Source of the DNA: JASHVB01 sp049522565
GTDB lineage: Bacteria; Pseudomonadota; Alphaproteobacteria; Acetobacterales; Acetobacteraceae
Assembly: GCA_049522565.1 (NCBI GenBank)
Contig: JBEKNT010000057.1
Span: forward strand, 1 to 23,742
Direction of reading: 5' to 3'
Length of the DNA stretch: 23,742 bases
Position numbers and translations under genes: made by a program. Below, one piece after another: positions 15,580-23,561 of this stretch. Each line of letters begins with the position of its first letter. The stretch's first letter is position 1. Below the pieces are notes generated by a model. It had not been told where the DNA came from and searched no databases. It saw only the letters and a program-made list of their open reading frames with translations.

Positions 15580-16617
15580 CTATTCCACCACCGCCGGCAC
15601 GCAATCGGTCTCCTTCGCCTGTTCCAGCCGCCCGCGCAGGCACTGCCCAAACCGCATGCTCAACAGCGCCGCCCCGGCTGGATTGAGATGGGAGAACTCA
15701 TCGCCGAAATAGCGGTTCGGCCAGGCGGGCATCGCCGGCCCCACGACATGGAAGCCGGGATAGCGTGTCTCGTAGCGGGCGAGATAGGCGGCGAAGCCGG
15801 TCCGCACGGCGGGCAGCACCGCGCGTCCCGTCGCCTGGTTCATCGGCATGGCGATGAAATCCGCGGGAATGCCGCGCGCCGCCAGCAACGCCAGCATGCG
15901 ATCGAAATAGCGGTCGAGCACCGGCAACGGCTCGAACGCCGCCATGTGGCCCTCCACCGCCACCGTCGAGGAGCCGTCGTTGCGGCCGAAAAAATACTGG
16001 CCGCGCGCCGCGAGCGCGGCCGCATAGGCCGCCTGGTTGCGCCACAGCCGCAGGAACCAGCCGCCGGTGGTCAGGCTGTTGAAATACAGCGGCGGGAACC
16101 GCCAGGCGTAGAGCCAGCCGCGCAGCGCCGTGGGCAGCCCGTCCGGACGCTTCGGCGTTGCCAGCGAGGCGTCACCCGTCTCCCGTGCCAGGCGGCGCAG
16201 CAGCGCCAGGTCGGGCGGCCCGACGAAGCCGAACTTCACCGTGCGTTCCCAGAACAGGTCGGGCACCGCGAAGTGCGCCGCATCGAGCGAGATCACCACG
16301 CGCCGCGGCGGCACCGGACAGGCCAGCGCGCGCGCGACCGCGACATAGGCCTCGATCGGCATGCCGCCGCCGACCGCGAGATTGGTGGTCTTCACCGGCA
16401 GCAGCGCCGGCACCACGTCGACGGCGGCACGCGAATCGCCGACCACCAGCACCTCGCCCAGGTCGCAGCGTTGCAACATCGCGAGCTTGGCGCGCCAGAC
16501 CGGATACTCCGGGTCGAGATAGGCCAGCGGCATCGCCACCACCCAGGTCCAGACCAGCGCGAAGCCGATCGCCATGACGGCGGCGAGCACGGCCAGGTAG
16601 CGCGGCACCGGGACCAC
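15580..16617 (-). CDS. Membrane-anchored SGNH-like acyltransferase partner (AlgJ/AlgX/DltD-like)
   Basis: Protein of 345 aa with an N-terminal signal-anchor (about residues 7-34) and a presumably periplasmic domain. SGNH/GDSL-type motifs are visible: GDSRA with nucleophile Ser62, NLAVGGGMP (about 79-87) for block II, a FIAMPMNQ strand resembling DltD/AlgJ proteins, and GDEFSHLNPAG giving Asp306 and His310 for the rest of the triad. I did not recognise a precise named family. The start is taken at GTG 16617, 4 nt after the MBOAT stop; an ATG at 16575 would cut into the anchor. No Shine-Dalgarno sequence is clear, so coupling to the MBOAT gene is likely. In related systems the MBOAT moves an acyl group across the membrane and the SGNH protein passes it to a polymer. 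Confidence 0.78.
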   Translation of the reverse strand: MVPVPRYLAVLAAVMAIGFALVWTWVVAMPLAYLDPEYPVWRAKLAMLQRCDLGEVLVVGDSRAAVDVVPALLPVKTTNLAVGGGMPIEAYVAVARALACPVPPRRVVISLDAAHFAVPDLFWERTVKFGFVGPPDLALLRRLARETGDASLATPKRPDGLPTALRGWLYAWRFPPLYFNSLTTGGWFLRLWRNQAAYAAALAARGQYFFGRNDGSSTVAVEGHMAAFEPLPVLDRYFDRMLALLAARGIPADFIAMPMNQATGRAVLPAVRTGFAAYLARYETRYPGFHVVGPAMPAWPNRYFGDEFSHLNPAGAALLSMRFGQCLRGRLEQAKETDCVPAVVE

Positions 16618-16621
16618 GGCG

Positions 16622-18142
16622 TCAGAACCGGTAGTAGAGGAACTCGCCGGTGCCGCCGATCGACAGCAGCCCCAGTGTGGCGGCGGCGCCGAACGCCACC
16701 GCCCAGGGCAGCGTCGGATGCCAGACCAGGCGCGGCCACGGGCCTGTTGCGGCGCGCCCCAGCGCCGGGGCGTAGCCGCGCATGATCTGCTGCGTGTTCG
16801 GCGCGCCCCACACGATGGCATAGAGCGCGACCAGCCACAGGACGTCCGCCACCGCGTGCGGGTCGGGCGCCGCCGACCGCCAACCGCGCAAGCCGAGCAT
16901 GCCGCCCAACATCGCACTGGCATCCGCCAACGATGTCACGCGAAACACCACCGATCCGACCAGCACGCAGCCATAGGTCAGCGCCACACGCGCCACGACC
17001 GCGTGCCACGCTCCCGAGCGTGGCCCCGGCCGCCACAGCCGCCAAGCATGGTTGATGCAGAGATACACGCCGTGCAGCACACCGAACACGACGAAGGTGA
17101 ACGCGCTGCCGTGCCACACGCCGGCCAGCCCCATGGTCACCATGGTCGGCAGCATCACCATCGCCGCGAAACCGCGCAGGGTGGTGCGCGCCGCACGATC
17201 GGTCGGCAGGCCACGCGCGACACGCCGCCGGGCGATGCGCAGCGCCAGCGGGTTATACAGGTACAACATCAGCCAGCGGGTCAGCGTCATGTGCCAGCGC
17301 TGCCAGTAGTCGATGACGCTCTGCGCCCGGTACGGCGAATGGAAATTCAGCGGGAAGCGCAGGTTGAACAGGCGCGCCAGGCCGATTGCCATGTCGGAAT
17401 AGCCGGAAAAGTCGAAATAGAGCTGCAACGAATAGGCCAGCGCCGCGTGCCATGCGGGAAACAGCGTCAGCGCCGCCGGGTCGGCGTAACCGGCCGAGGC
17501 GATCGGTGCCAGCGGATCCGCCAGCAGCGTCTTCTTCAACAGGCCAATCAGAAAGATCGCGCTGCCGACCGCCAGGTTTTCCGTGCGCAGCCGCCATGTC
17601 GCGGCATCGGCGAATTGCGGCATGATCTCGCGGTGGTGCAGGATCGGTCCGGCGATCAGATGCGGAAAGAAGCTGACGAACAGCGCATAGTTCAGCAGCG
17701 AGGGCTCCCGCGCCTGGCCCTGCCGGCAATCCACCAGGAAACCGATCTGGGTGAAGGTGAAGAAGCTGATCCCGAGTGGCAGCACCGGGTCGGCCAGCGC
17801 GATATCGGCCACGCCGTGCACCCGCAGGAACCACAGCACCGCGGCGAGATATTTGCACCAGAACAGCGCCGCCAGGTTGCCGGCGATCGCCGCCGTCAGG
17901 ATCGCACTCTGCCAGCGCGGCCGCGATGCGCAGCGCTGGATCAGCACCGAAGCGGCGTAGTTGGCGCCGACCGAGGCCGCCAGCAGCGGCAGGTAGCGCG
18001 GGTTCCACCAGCCGTAGAACACCAGCGACGCGAGCAACAGGAACAGCGCGGCGGGCAGGCGGCCGAGACGGCAGGCCACGGCGAAGCCTGCCAGCGTCAG
18101 CGGCAGGAATGCCGCAACGAACACATAGGAATTGAACAGCAC
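16622..18142 (-). CDS. MBOAT family O-acyltransferase (AlgI/DltB-like)
   Basis: Polytopic inner-membrane acyltransferase of 506 aa. It begins MLFNSYVFVAAFLPLTLAGF, the typical AlgI/DltB opening, followed by FYGWWNPRYLPLL and LPLGISFFTFTQIGFLVD. The conserved MBOAT core is DFSGYSDMAIGLARLF, then YWQRWHMTLTRWL (His284) and GLAGVWHGSAFTF with the presumed catalytic His344. The family transfers acyl groups to envelope polymers across the membrane. GTG start at 18142, 15 nt after the ACP stop, with no good ribosome-binding site, so translation is probably coupled. The adjacent ACP is the likely donor carrier, and the SGNH protein the likely periplasmic acceptor. The acyl group and target polymer are unknown. 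No alginate or teichoic acid genes are near. Confidence 0.92.
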   Translation of the reverse strand: MLFNSYVFVAAFLPLTLAGFAVACRLGRLPAALFLLLASLVFYGWWNPRYLPLLAASVGANYAASVLIQRCASRPRWQSAILTAAIAGNLAALFWCKYLAAVLWFLRVHGVADIALADPVLPLGISFFTFTQIGFLVDCRQGQAREPSLLNYALFVSFFPHLIAGPILHHREIMPQFADAATWRLRTENLAVGSAIFLIGLLKKTLLADPLAPIASAGYADPAALTLFPAWHAALAYSLQLYFDFSGYSDMAIGLARLFNLRFPLNFHSPYRAQSVIDYWQRWHMTLTRWLMLYLYNPLALRIARRRVARGLPTDRAARTTLRGFAAMVMLPTMVTMGLAGVWHGSAFTFVVFGVLHGVYLCINHAWRLWRPGPRSGAWHAVVARVALTYGCVLVGSVVFRVTSLADASAMLGGMLGLRGWRSAAPDPHAVADVLWLVALYAIVWGAPNTQQIMRGYAPALGRAATGPWPRLVWHPTLPWAVAFGAAATLGLLSIGGTGEFLYYRF

Positions 18143-18152
18143 GCAGCGCGCC

Positions 18153-18200
18153 GGCGGTCAGTTGCTGCGACCCTGACCGCCGATCGCCGACCGCTGACCG
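18153..18200. repeat. Hairpin and short repeats across the ACP stop codon
   Basis: A perfect 9-bp inverted repeat, GGCGGTCAG (18153-18161) with CTGACCGCC (18173-18181), spans the ACP stop. CTGACCG recurs at 18194-18200. It therefore covers the ACP tail and part of the 15-nt gap before the MBOAT start. It could tune coupling or mark a small repeat that has extended the ACP C-terminus. Confidence 0.5.
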
Positions 18201-18469
18201 TTGCTTGCGGCCGGAGGGCACTTTGCCTCGATCGCCCGCACCAACTCGCCCACGCTGTGCAGCGATTCGATTTCCGCCGCCTGGAACAGGATGCCGAAAC
18301 GGCACTCGGCCTCGACGATCAGGGTGATGTGGGTCATCGAGTCCCAGCCGGGAACCTCGTCCGCGGTGGAACGCGCAGTGAGTTCCAGGCCGGGATCGTT
18401 GAACACCGAGCGGAAGATCTCGGTAACTCCGGCCAGAACGGGGTGATCTGTTGTGGCGCTGGACGGCAT
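18158..18469 (-). CDS. Acyl carrier protein
   Basis: Carrier protein of 103 aa. The phosphopantetheine site is Ser44 in GWDSMTHI, matching the DSxxxI/L signature, followed by helix IVEAECRFGILFQAAEIESL and VGELVRAI, the normal ACP helices III-IV. The last 15 or so residues (AASNGQRSAIGGQGRSN) are an unusual Gly/Ser/Gln tail encoded by a short repeat. The ATG at 18469 has GGAGGG 7 nt upstream, the best ribosome-binding site in this group, so this is the likely first gene of the operon ACP-MBOAT-SGNH. By analogy with DltC it would present an activated acyl group to the MBOAT. No AMP-forming ligase that could load it lies in the window. Confidence 0.9.
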   Translation of the reverse strand: MPSSATTDHPVLAGVTEIFRSVFNDPGLELTARSTADEVPGWDSMTHITLIVEAECRFGILFQAAEIESLHSVGELVRAIEAKCPPAASNGQRSAIGGQGRSN

Positions 18470-18638
18470 GCTGCGTCCCTCCGGGCTCGTGCAACGGACT
18501 GCACGGGCAGCTTGCGCCCGGATCGGCTACCGAAGGGTTAACGCGCCGCGGCCATTGCCCCCTGGGACGTCATTGGCCCGCCATGACGGGAGGGACGATG
18601 CTGCGCCGCATGCTGATTCGTGTATTCCTCGGCGAATC

Positions 18639-19301
18639 CTAACGGCGCCAGCCGCCACCCCACCCGCCGCCGTGCCAACCGCCGCCCCAACCCCAGCCGC
18701 CGCCGATGCCGATCGCGACGTCCGGACCGTAATAAGCCGGGCCGTAGCCGTACGCGTAGGGGTAGGGGTAGTACGGCGGCGGATAGGCATATCCGGGCGA
18801 CGGTCCATAGCCGTAAGGCGGTGCTCCGTAGCCGGCGGCATAACCGCCCGGCGGGCCCTGCACATTATCGCCCTTCGACGCCATGCACTGCGCGTACACC
18901 ATGTCGTAACGCTGCTGCACCCCGGCGCCCGAGGCTTGCGCTGCGCCGACCCCGGCGGAGCTGCCGACCAACAGGCCGGTGGCACCGCCGATCGCCGCAC
19001 CGACACCTGCACCCGGTCCGCCGCCGGCCGCGGCACCAATCGCCGCACCCGCCGCGGCACCCACGGCGGTGCCCGCGACCGCGCTGCCGACCGCGCTGTT
19101 GTTGGCCGCGATCTGCGGCGACATCCCGCCGGTCTGCTGCGTCGCTACCTGCCGGCAGAACCCGTCGTCCTGCTGGAATGCCTGGAAATCCTTGCCCTGG
19201 CCGGGCGTTGCCATCACGCTCGGCCCGGGAGGCGGCGCCACGACGCAGGCGCTCAGCGCCAACGTGGAGGCCAAACCGATGAAAACTGTTGCGCGACGCA
19301 T
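18639..19301 (-). CDS. Glycine-zipper, Gly/Tyr-rich lipoprotein
   Basis: Predicted lipoprotein of 220 aa: signal peptide with lipobox LSAC (Cys19). Then a soluble segment with FQQDDGFCRQVATQQTGG, two glycine-zipper stretches (about residues 70-120: GTAVGAAAGAAIGAAAGGG, GVGAAIGGATGLLVG), and YDMVYAQCMASKGD, a motif seen in other small bacterial glycine-zipper lipoproteins. The last 70 residues are almost entirely Gly, Tyr, Pro and Trp repeats (YGYGPSPGYAYPPP), ending in GGGWHGGGWGGGW. Probably outer-membrane or periplasmic; function unknown. It lies 169 nt downstream of no obvious partner (the ACP gene starts on the far side, same strand), so it is likely monocistronic. Confidence 0.83.
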   Translation of the reverse strand: MRRATVFIGLASTLALSACVVAPPPGPSVMATPGQGKDFQAFQQDDGFCRQVATQQTGGMSPQIAANNSAVGSAVAGTAVGAAAGAAIGAAAGGGPGAGVGAAIGGATGLLVGSSAGVGAAQASGAGVQQRYDMVYAQCMASKGDNVQGPPGGYAAGYGAPPYGYGPSPGYAYPPPYYPYPYAYGYGPAYYGPDVAIGIGGGWGWGGGWHGGGWGGGWRR

Positions 19302-19478
19302 GGCCGGGATCCTTCGTGTTCGCCGTGGTAGCCGAGTTGAAATCCTACACCGTCGGCGTGCTTCGGGACGTTAAATAATGTGTCTCACTCGCTGATACGC
19401 CCTCCAGGCGAGCATTGCTGCTCGTCGCCTGCGGCTTGCTGTTCTGCCGCCAGACCGGACTTTGCGGCGGTGGCAAAT

Positions 19479-19538
19479 TCTCCCCTCCCTTGCGGGCCTG
19501 GTCCGATTCGCGGCCCGGCGCGCAACGGAAGGGAGAGA
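19479..19538. repeat. Palindromic element downstream of udh
   Basis: Imperfect arms TCTCCCCTCCCTTGCG (19479-19494) and the reverse complement of TCTCTCCCTTCCGTTGCG (19521-19538), enclosing a smaller GGGCC/GGCCC stem. It starts 6 nt beyond the udh stop and could form a transcription-terminating hairpin on the minus strand, where it is followed by GAATTTG. It resembles interspersed palindromes ending in CTCCC runs; the segment at 11297-11549 has similar ends. Confidence 0.5.
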
Positions 19539-19544
19539 GTCGGG

Positions 19545-20360
19545 TCAGCGGATCTTGCTCTCCCGTGAATACCCCAGCGCGCAGAAGTCGGCACCCATGT
19601 AGCGCTCCTGCACCGGATCGCCGCTGACCTGGCCGGCAAGCAGTGCGGCGAACGGGTCGGCGCTGTCCTGCGGAGACCAGCCCAGCGTCTCCCGCGCATC
19701 GTCGCGCCACCAGGTCATGCGGCTGTTGTTGGAGGCACCCCACACGACGCTGCAGTCTACCCGCGGCGTCACCAGGCAGCGCACCACCAGCCGCGCCAGG
19801 TCGGCATAGGACAGCCAGGTCGCCAGCATCCGTGCGTCCTTCGGCTCCGGGAAGCAGGAGCCGATGCGGATCAGCACGCTCTCCACGCCGTGCTTGTGCC
19901 AGTAGAGCCGGCCCATCAGCTCGCCATACGCCTTCGACAGGCCATAGAACCCGTCCGGCAGGAACGTCGCGTCGGCGCCGAGCGATTGCGTCCGTTCGTG
20001 GAAGCCGATCGCGTGGTTGGAGGAGGCGAAGACCACGCGCGCGCCCTCGCGCCGGGCCGCCTCGTAGATGTGGTACAGGCCGCTTATGTTCGGCCCCAGC
20101 ACCTCCTCGAACGGGCGCTCCACCGCCACGCCGCCGAGATGGACGATGGCGCCGCAGCCCTCCGCCAGCCGCAGCGTCGCCACGCCATCGTTCAGGTCGG
20201 CCCGAGTGAAGGACGCGCCGGGCGGAAGGGCATCGGGGAACGGCGCGATGTCGGTGAGCCGGGGGGAAAAACCCTCAGCGGACAGCGACTTCGCCAGCAT
20301 GCGGCCGAGGGCGCCGGATGCGCCGGTCAGCAGTACCGGTTTGGCAGTGGCGTCCGTCAT
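19545..20360 (-). CDS. udh: Uronate dehydrogenase (NAD-dependent)
   Basis: Extended-SDR fold enzyme of 271 aa that closely follows the uronate dehydrogenase family (EC 1.1.1.203), which oxidises D-galacturonate or D-glucuronate to the aldaro-lactone in the oxidative uronate pathway. Motifs: TGASGALG (12-19) for NAD; HLGGVAVERPFEEVL; FASSNHAIGF with Ser113/Ser114; catalytic Tyr139 and Lys143 in YGLSKAYGE; then LIRIGSCFPEP, RMLATWLSYAD and VVWGASNNSRMTWW, all hallmark stretches of Udh. The ATG at 20360 has GAGGAG 10 nt upstream. An ATG at 20378 has no site. A divergent amidase begins only 38 nt away. No other uronate genes are visible nearby. Confidence 0.88.
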   Translation of the reverse strand: MTDATAKPVLLTGASGALGRMLAKSLSAEGFSPRLTDIAPFPDALPPGASFTRADLNDGVATLRLAEGCGAIVHLGGVAVERPFEEVLGPNISGLYHIYEAARREGARVVFASSNHAIGFHERTQSLGADATFLPDGFYGLSKAYGELMGRLYWHKHGVESVLIRIGSCFPEPKDARMLATWLSYADLARLVVRCLVTPRVDCSVVWGASNNSRMTWWRDDARETLGWSPQDSADPFAALLAGQVSGDPVQERYMGADFCALGYSRESKIR

Positions 20361-20398
20361 GGCATGCTGTCTCCTCATCCGATCGCGGGAGACCGATC
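20361..20398. promoter_or_regulatory. Very short divergent gap, udh / amidase
   Basis: Only 38 nt separate the two divergent start codons. Both ribosome-binding sites (GAGGAG on minus, GGGAG on plus) fall inside it, leaving no room for two complete promoters. At least one promoter must lie within a coding sequence, or the two overlap. Confidence 0.5.
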
Positions 20399-21739
20399 AT
20401 GCGCACGCTGGAGCAAACCGCCAACGCCCTGGCGGAGGGGGGCACGACCAGCCGCGCGCTGGTGGAGGAATGCCTGGCGCGCATCGCCGATCCGGCGGGC
20501 GAGGGGGCACGAGCCTTCATCAAGACCGATGCGGACTGGGCGCGGGCCATGGCGGATGCGATGGACGCGCTGCGCCGGGCCGGCCGCGCGCCGGGCCGCT
20601 ACGCTGGCATCCCGCTCGCGCTGAAGGACCTGTTCGACGTTGTTGGGCAGGCGACCCCGGCCGGGTCCCGGGTGCTGGCGGACGCGCCGCCGGCCGCGGC
20701 GCACGCGCCGGTGGTGCAGCGTCTGCTGGCAGCTGGCTTCGTGCCGATCGGCCGCACCAACATGACCGAGTTCGCTTTCTCCGGCCTCGGCATCAACCCG
20801 CATTACGGCACGCCACTGTCGCCCTGGGACCGGGCGGCGGGGCGGATTCCCGGGGGGAGTTCCTCCGGCACCGCGGTGGCGGTGGCGGACGGCATGGCGG
20901 TGGCGGGCCTGGGCACCGATACCGGCGGTTCCTGCCGCATCCCGGCGGCGTTCTGCGGCGTGGTCGGGTACAAGCCGACGGCGCGGCGGGTGCCGATCGC
21001 CGGCGTGCTGCCGCTGGCGCCGAGCCTGGATTCGGTCGGGCCGCTGGCGCCCAGTGTCGCCTGCTGCGGCGTGATCGACGCGGTGTTGGCCGGGGACATG
21101 TCGCCCCCGCCAACGCCTGCGCTGCTCGCCGGGTTGCGGCTTGCCGTGCCGGAGAACCTGGTGCTCGATGGGCTGGACGCCACCGTGGCGACCGCCTTCG
21201 CGCACACCCTGTCGGTGTTGGAACGCGCCGGCGTACGGCTGATCCGCACGCGGTTTCCGGAGTTCGACGACATCCAGGGGGTCAACGCCAAGGGCGGCTT
21301 CGCGGCGTCCGAGGCCTATGCCTGGCACCGCGGTTTGCTGGCAGAGAAGGGCGATGGCTACGACCCGCGCATCCGGGTGCGCATCGCGCGCGGCGAGCGG
21401 ATGAGCGCGGCCGACTACCTGGACGTGGTGGCGGCGCGGGCCCGGCTGGTGGCGAGTTTCGATGCGCGCACGCGGGATTTCGACTCCGTGGTGATGCCGA
21501 CCGTACCGATCGTGCCGCCGCGCGTCGCGGAGCTGGATGACGAGCGCGACTACAACCGGATCAACCTGCTGATCCTGCGCAACACGGCGCTGGGCAATTT
21601 CCTCGACCGGTGCGCCATCAGCCTGCCGTGCCATGGCGCGGGCGAGGCACCGGTCGGGCTGATGCTGATGGGCGAGACACAGGGCGACGCGCGGCTGTTC
21701 CGCATTGCCGCCGGGGTGGAGGCGGCGTTGGCGCGGTAG
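20399..21739 (+). CDS. Amidase-signature family amidase
   Basis: Cytosolic amidase of 446 aa with the Ser-cisSer-Lys catalytic triad characteristic of the family: Lys76 (IPLALKDLFD), cis-Ser at about 155 (PGGSSSGTAVAVA) and nucleophile Ser178 (TDTGGSCRIPAAF). The opening MRTLEQTANALAEGG and the block FAFSGLGINPHYGTP are normal for this family, which hydrolyses many amides and includes GatA, AtzF and others. No GatB/GatC lie nearby, so it is not a tRNA amidotransferase subunit by context. The ATG at 20399 has GGGAG upstream. Substrate unknown. Confidence 0.9.
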   Translation: MRTLEQTANALAEGGTTSRALVEECLARIADPAGEGARAFIKTDADWARAMADAMDALRRAGRAPGRYAGIPLALKDLFDVVGQATPAGSRVLADAPPAAAHAPVVQRLLAAGFVPIGRTNMTEFAFSGLGINPHYGTPLSPWDRAAGRIPGGSSSGTAVAVADGMAVAGLGTDTGGSCRIPAAFCGVVGYKPTARRVPIAGVLPLAPSLDSVGPLAPSVACCGVIDAVLAGDMSPPPTPALLAGLRLAVPENLVLDGLDATVATAFAHTLSVLERAGVRLIRTRFPEFDDIQGVNAKGGFAASEAYAWHRGLLAEKGDGYDPRIRVRIARGERMSAADYLDVVAARARLVASFDARTRDFDSVVMPTVPIVPPRVAELDDERDYNRINLLILRNTALGNFLDRCAISLPCHGAGEAPVGLMLMGETQGDARLFRIAAGVEAALAR

Positions 21740-22105
21740 CACCGCGCGGCGGCTGGGCGGGCCGGATGAACCTGATCCGTTCATCAAGTAAAGCTGATGT
21801 CTCGCGCTCCGATCTGAGTAGTTTCCGTCTCTCCCGCTCGCGCGTCGCGGCTGCTATGGTTGCAAAAGCGAGAATCTACGGCGGCGACCCATTGTGCGTT
21901 CAAAGTAACGACGGATGTCGGCGATGAAAGCTCCGGAAGCACGTCTGAAGCCGGCAGGCGCGGCGACCGCCGGTTCGGCACTCAGGATGACAAGGTCGGC
22001 AAACCGCGGCACCGCCCGGCGTCAACAGTGGCACGATCGCCTGCCGATAGTCCGGTCTGATCACATGGGCGTCGGCACGGCCGGCCTGACATGGGGGAAC
22101 GTTGC
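21740..22105. other. Intergenic region before the sugar porter gene
   Basis: 366 nt between the amidase stop and the transporter start. It is less GC-rich around 21780-21910 than its surroundings. I see no protein-like open frame and no clear terminator after the amidase. GGGGGAA lies 6 nt before the ATG at 22106. The promoter of the porter-glucokinase unit should lie here. Confidence 0.5.
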
Positions 22106-23561
22106 ATGACGTCGTCCGCAACCACCGGCTCCGGCGCGCCTCCCGCAGCGCCCGTCCGCGCAACTGCCGCTCCGCAGGCAGGACCCGCATTATCCGGCCA
22201 CAGCCTTACCCCGTGGCTGGTGGTGGTGCTGGTTGTCGTGCTCTTCTCCGGCGGGTTGTTCGGCTATGACCAGGGGGTGATCTCGGGCGCGCTGCACGGC
22301 ATCAAGGCGACGTTCTCGCTCAGCGCGCTATTGGTCGAGGTGGTGACGAGCTGGGTCACGCTGGGTGCACTGCTGGGCGCCCTTGCTGCAGCGCACCGTG
22401 CTGATCGCGGGCGCACTGTTCACGCTGGGCGCCATCGTGCAAGCGCTGACACCCGACACGGTCGTGCTGGTCGCGGGGCGGCTGATCATCGGCGCCGGGG
22501 TCGGCGTGGCCGCCGTCGCCGCACCGCTCTATGCCGCCGAGCTGGCACCGACCGCCGTGCGCGGTCGTTTCGTCTCCGCCTACCAGCTTGCCATCACCAT
22601 GGGCATCTTCCTGGCCTATCTGGTCGATGGCTGGCTGACCGCGAGCGATTCCTGGCGGATCATGCTGGGGGCGGCCGCGGTACCGGGGCTGCTGCTGTTC
22701 GCGGTGGCGCTGGTGGCGCCGGAGTCGCCGCGCTGGCTGATGACGCGGCTCCGCCGTGCCGACGCGGCCGCGGAACTGCGCAAGACCCGCCCGGGCGTCG
22801 ATGTCGAACTGCGCCTCGATGCCATCGAGACGGCTTTGCGGGAGGAGGGCGAGCGCGCCTCCTGGCGCGAGGTGTTCGCTCGCGAATGGCGGCGGCCGCT
22901 GATGATCGGGGTCTGGCTTGCCGTGTTCCAGCAGATCACCGGCATCAACGCGATCATCTATTATGCCGACCAGATCTTCGCCTCCGCCGGTTTTGTCACT
23001 CAATCGGCGCAGACGACGGTGACCACGTGGGCGATCGGCGGCGTCAACGTACTCGCCACGCTGATTGCCATCGCCTTCATCGACAATCTGGGGCGGCGCA
23101 AGCTGCTGCTCGCCGGGCTGATCGGCATGGGGATCAGCCTGGTCGTGGTCGGCATCGCCTTCCGCTACATCGTGCCGCAAGCCGCAGGCGCCGCCGCAGC
23201 CACCGCCGCTGCTGCGGCGGGACCGACCGGCGCGGGCATCGTCACCCTGCTCGCCCTGGTCTGCTTCATCATCTCCTTCGCCTTCTCGATGGGGCCGGTG
23301 GTGTGGACGGTGATCAACGAGATCTTCCCGGGGCATATCCGCGGCCGCGCCGTCGCCGTCGCCACCGCGGTCAACTGGGGTTCGGCGTTCCTGGTCAGCC
23401 AGTCCTTCCTGTCGCTGATCGGGGCGATGGGAGACTCACTGACCTTCTGGCTGTTCGCGCTGTTCTGCGGCGTCGCCTGGATCTGGATCTACGTCCGTGT
23501 GCCGGAGACCAAGGGACAGTCGCTGGAGCAGATCCAGCAGCTCTGGAAGGTGGCGCGCTGA
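22106..23561 (+). pseudogene. Sugar porter (MFS) gene broken by an internal deletion/frameshift
   Basis: The N-terminal part starts at ATG 22106 (GGGGGAA upstream) and reads through segment 1 (PWLVVVLVVVLFSGGLFGYDQG, the sugar-porter opening) to VTSWVTLGALLGAL near 22384. From about 22386 the family sequence continues in another frame as QRTVLIAGALFTLGAIVQAL through PLYAAELAPTAVRGR, PESPRWLMTR, FQQITGINAIIYYAD and VPETKGQSLEQIQ to the TGA at 23559-23561. The stretch that should lie between (motif A, about 10-14 residues of the type GxLADRxGRR) is absent, and the reading frame changes. A small, non-multiple-of-three deletion explains both. The N-terminal frame meets no stop that I could find for a long distance. 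The deletion may be a real mutation or a sequencing/assembly error. Expected to import hexose for the following glucokinase. Confidence 0.8.

Noticed and set aside
14663..16785. Long plus-strand frames opposite the second SDR and the SGNH gene
   Set aside because: Low-complexity His/Arg/Gln-rich translations, antisense to genes with clear motifs.
16718..18541. 607-codon plus-strand open frame
   Set aside because: It is antisense to the MBOAT and ACP genes, whose motifs are unmistakable. Its translation is His/Arg/Gln-rich and shows no domain; it is a by-product of high GC content.
20068..21540. 490-codon plus-strand open frame over udh and the amidase
   Set aside because: It crosses the divergent junction and overlaps real genes in other frames. 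Its translation is Arg/Gly-rich without motifs.
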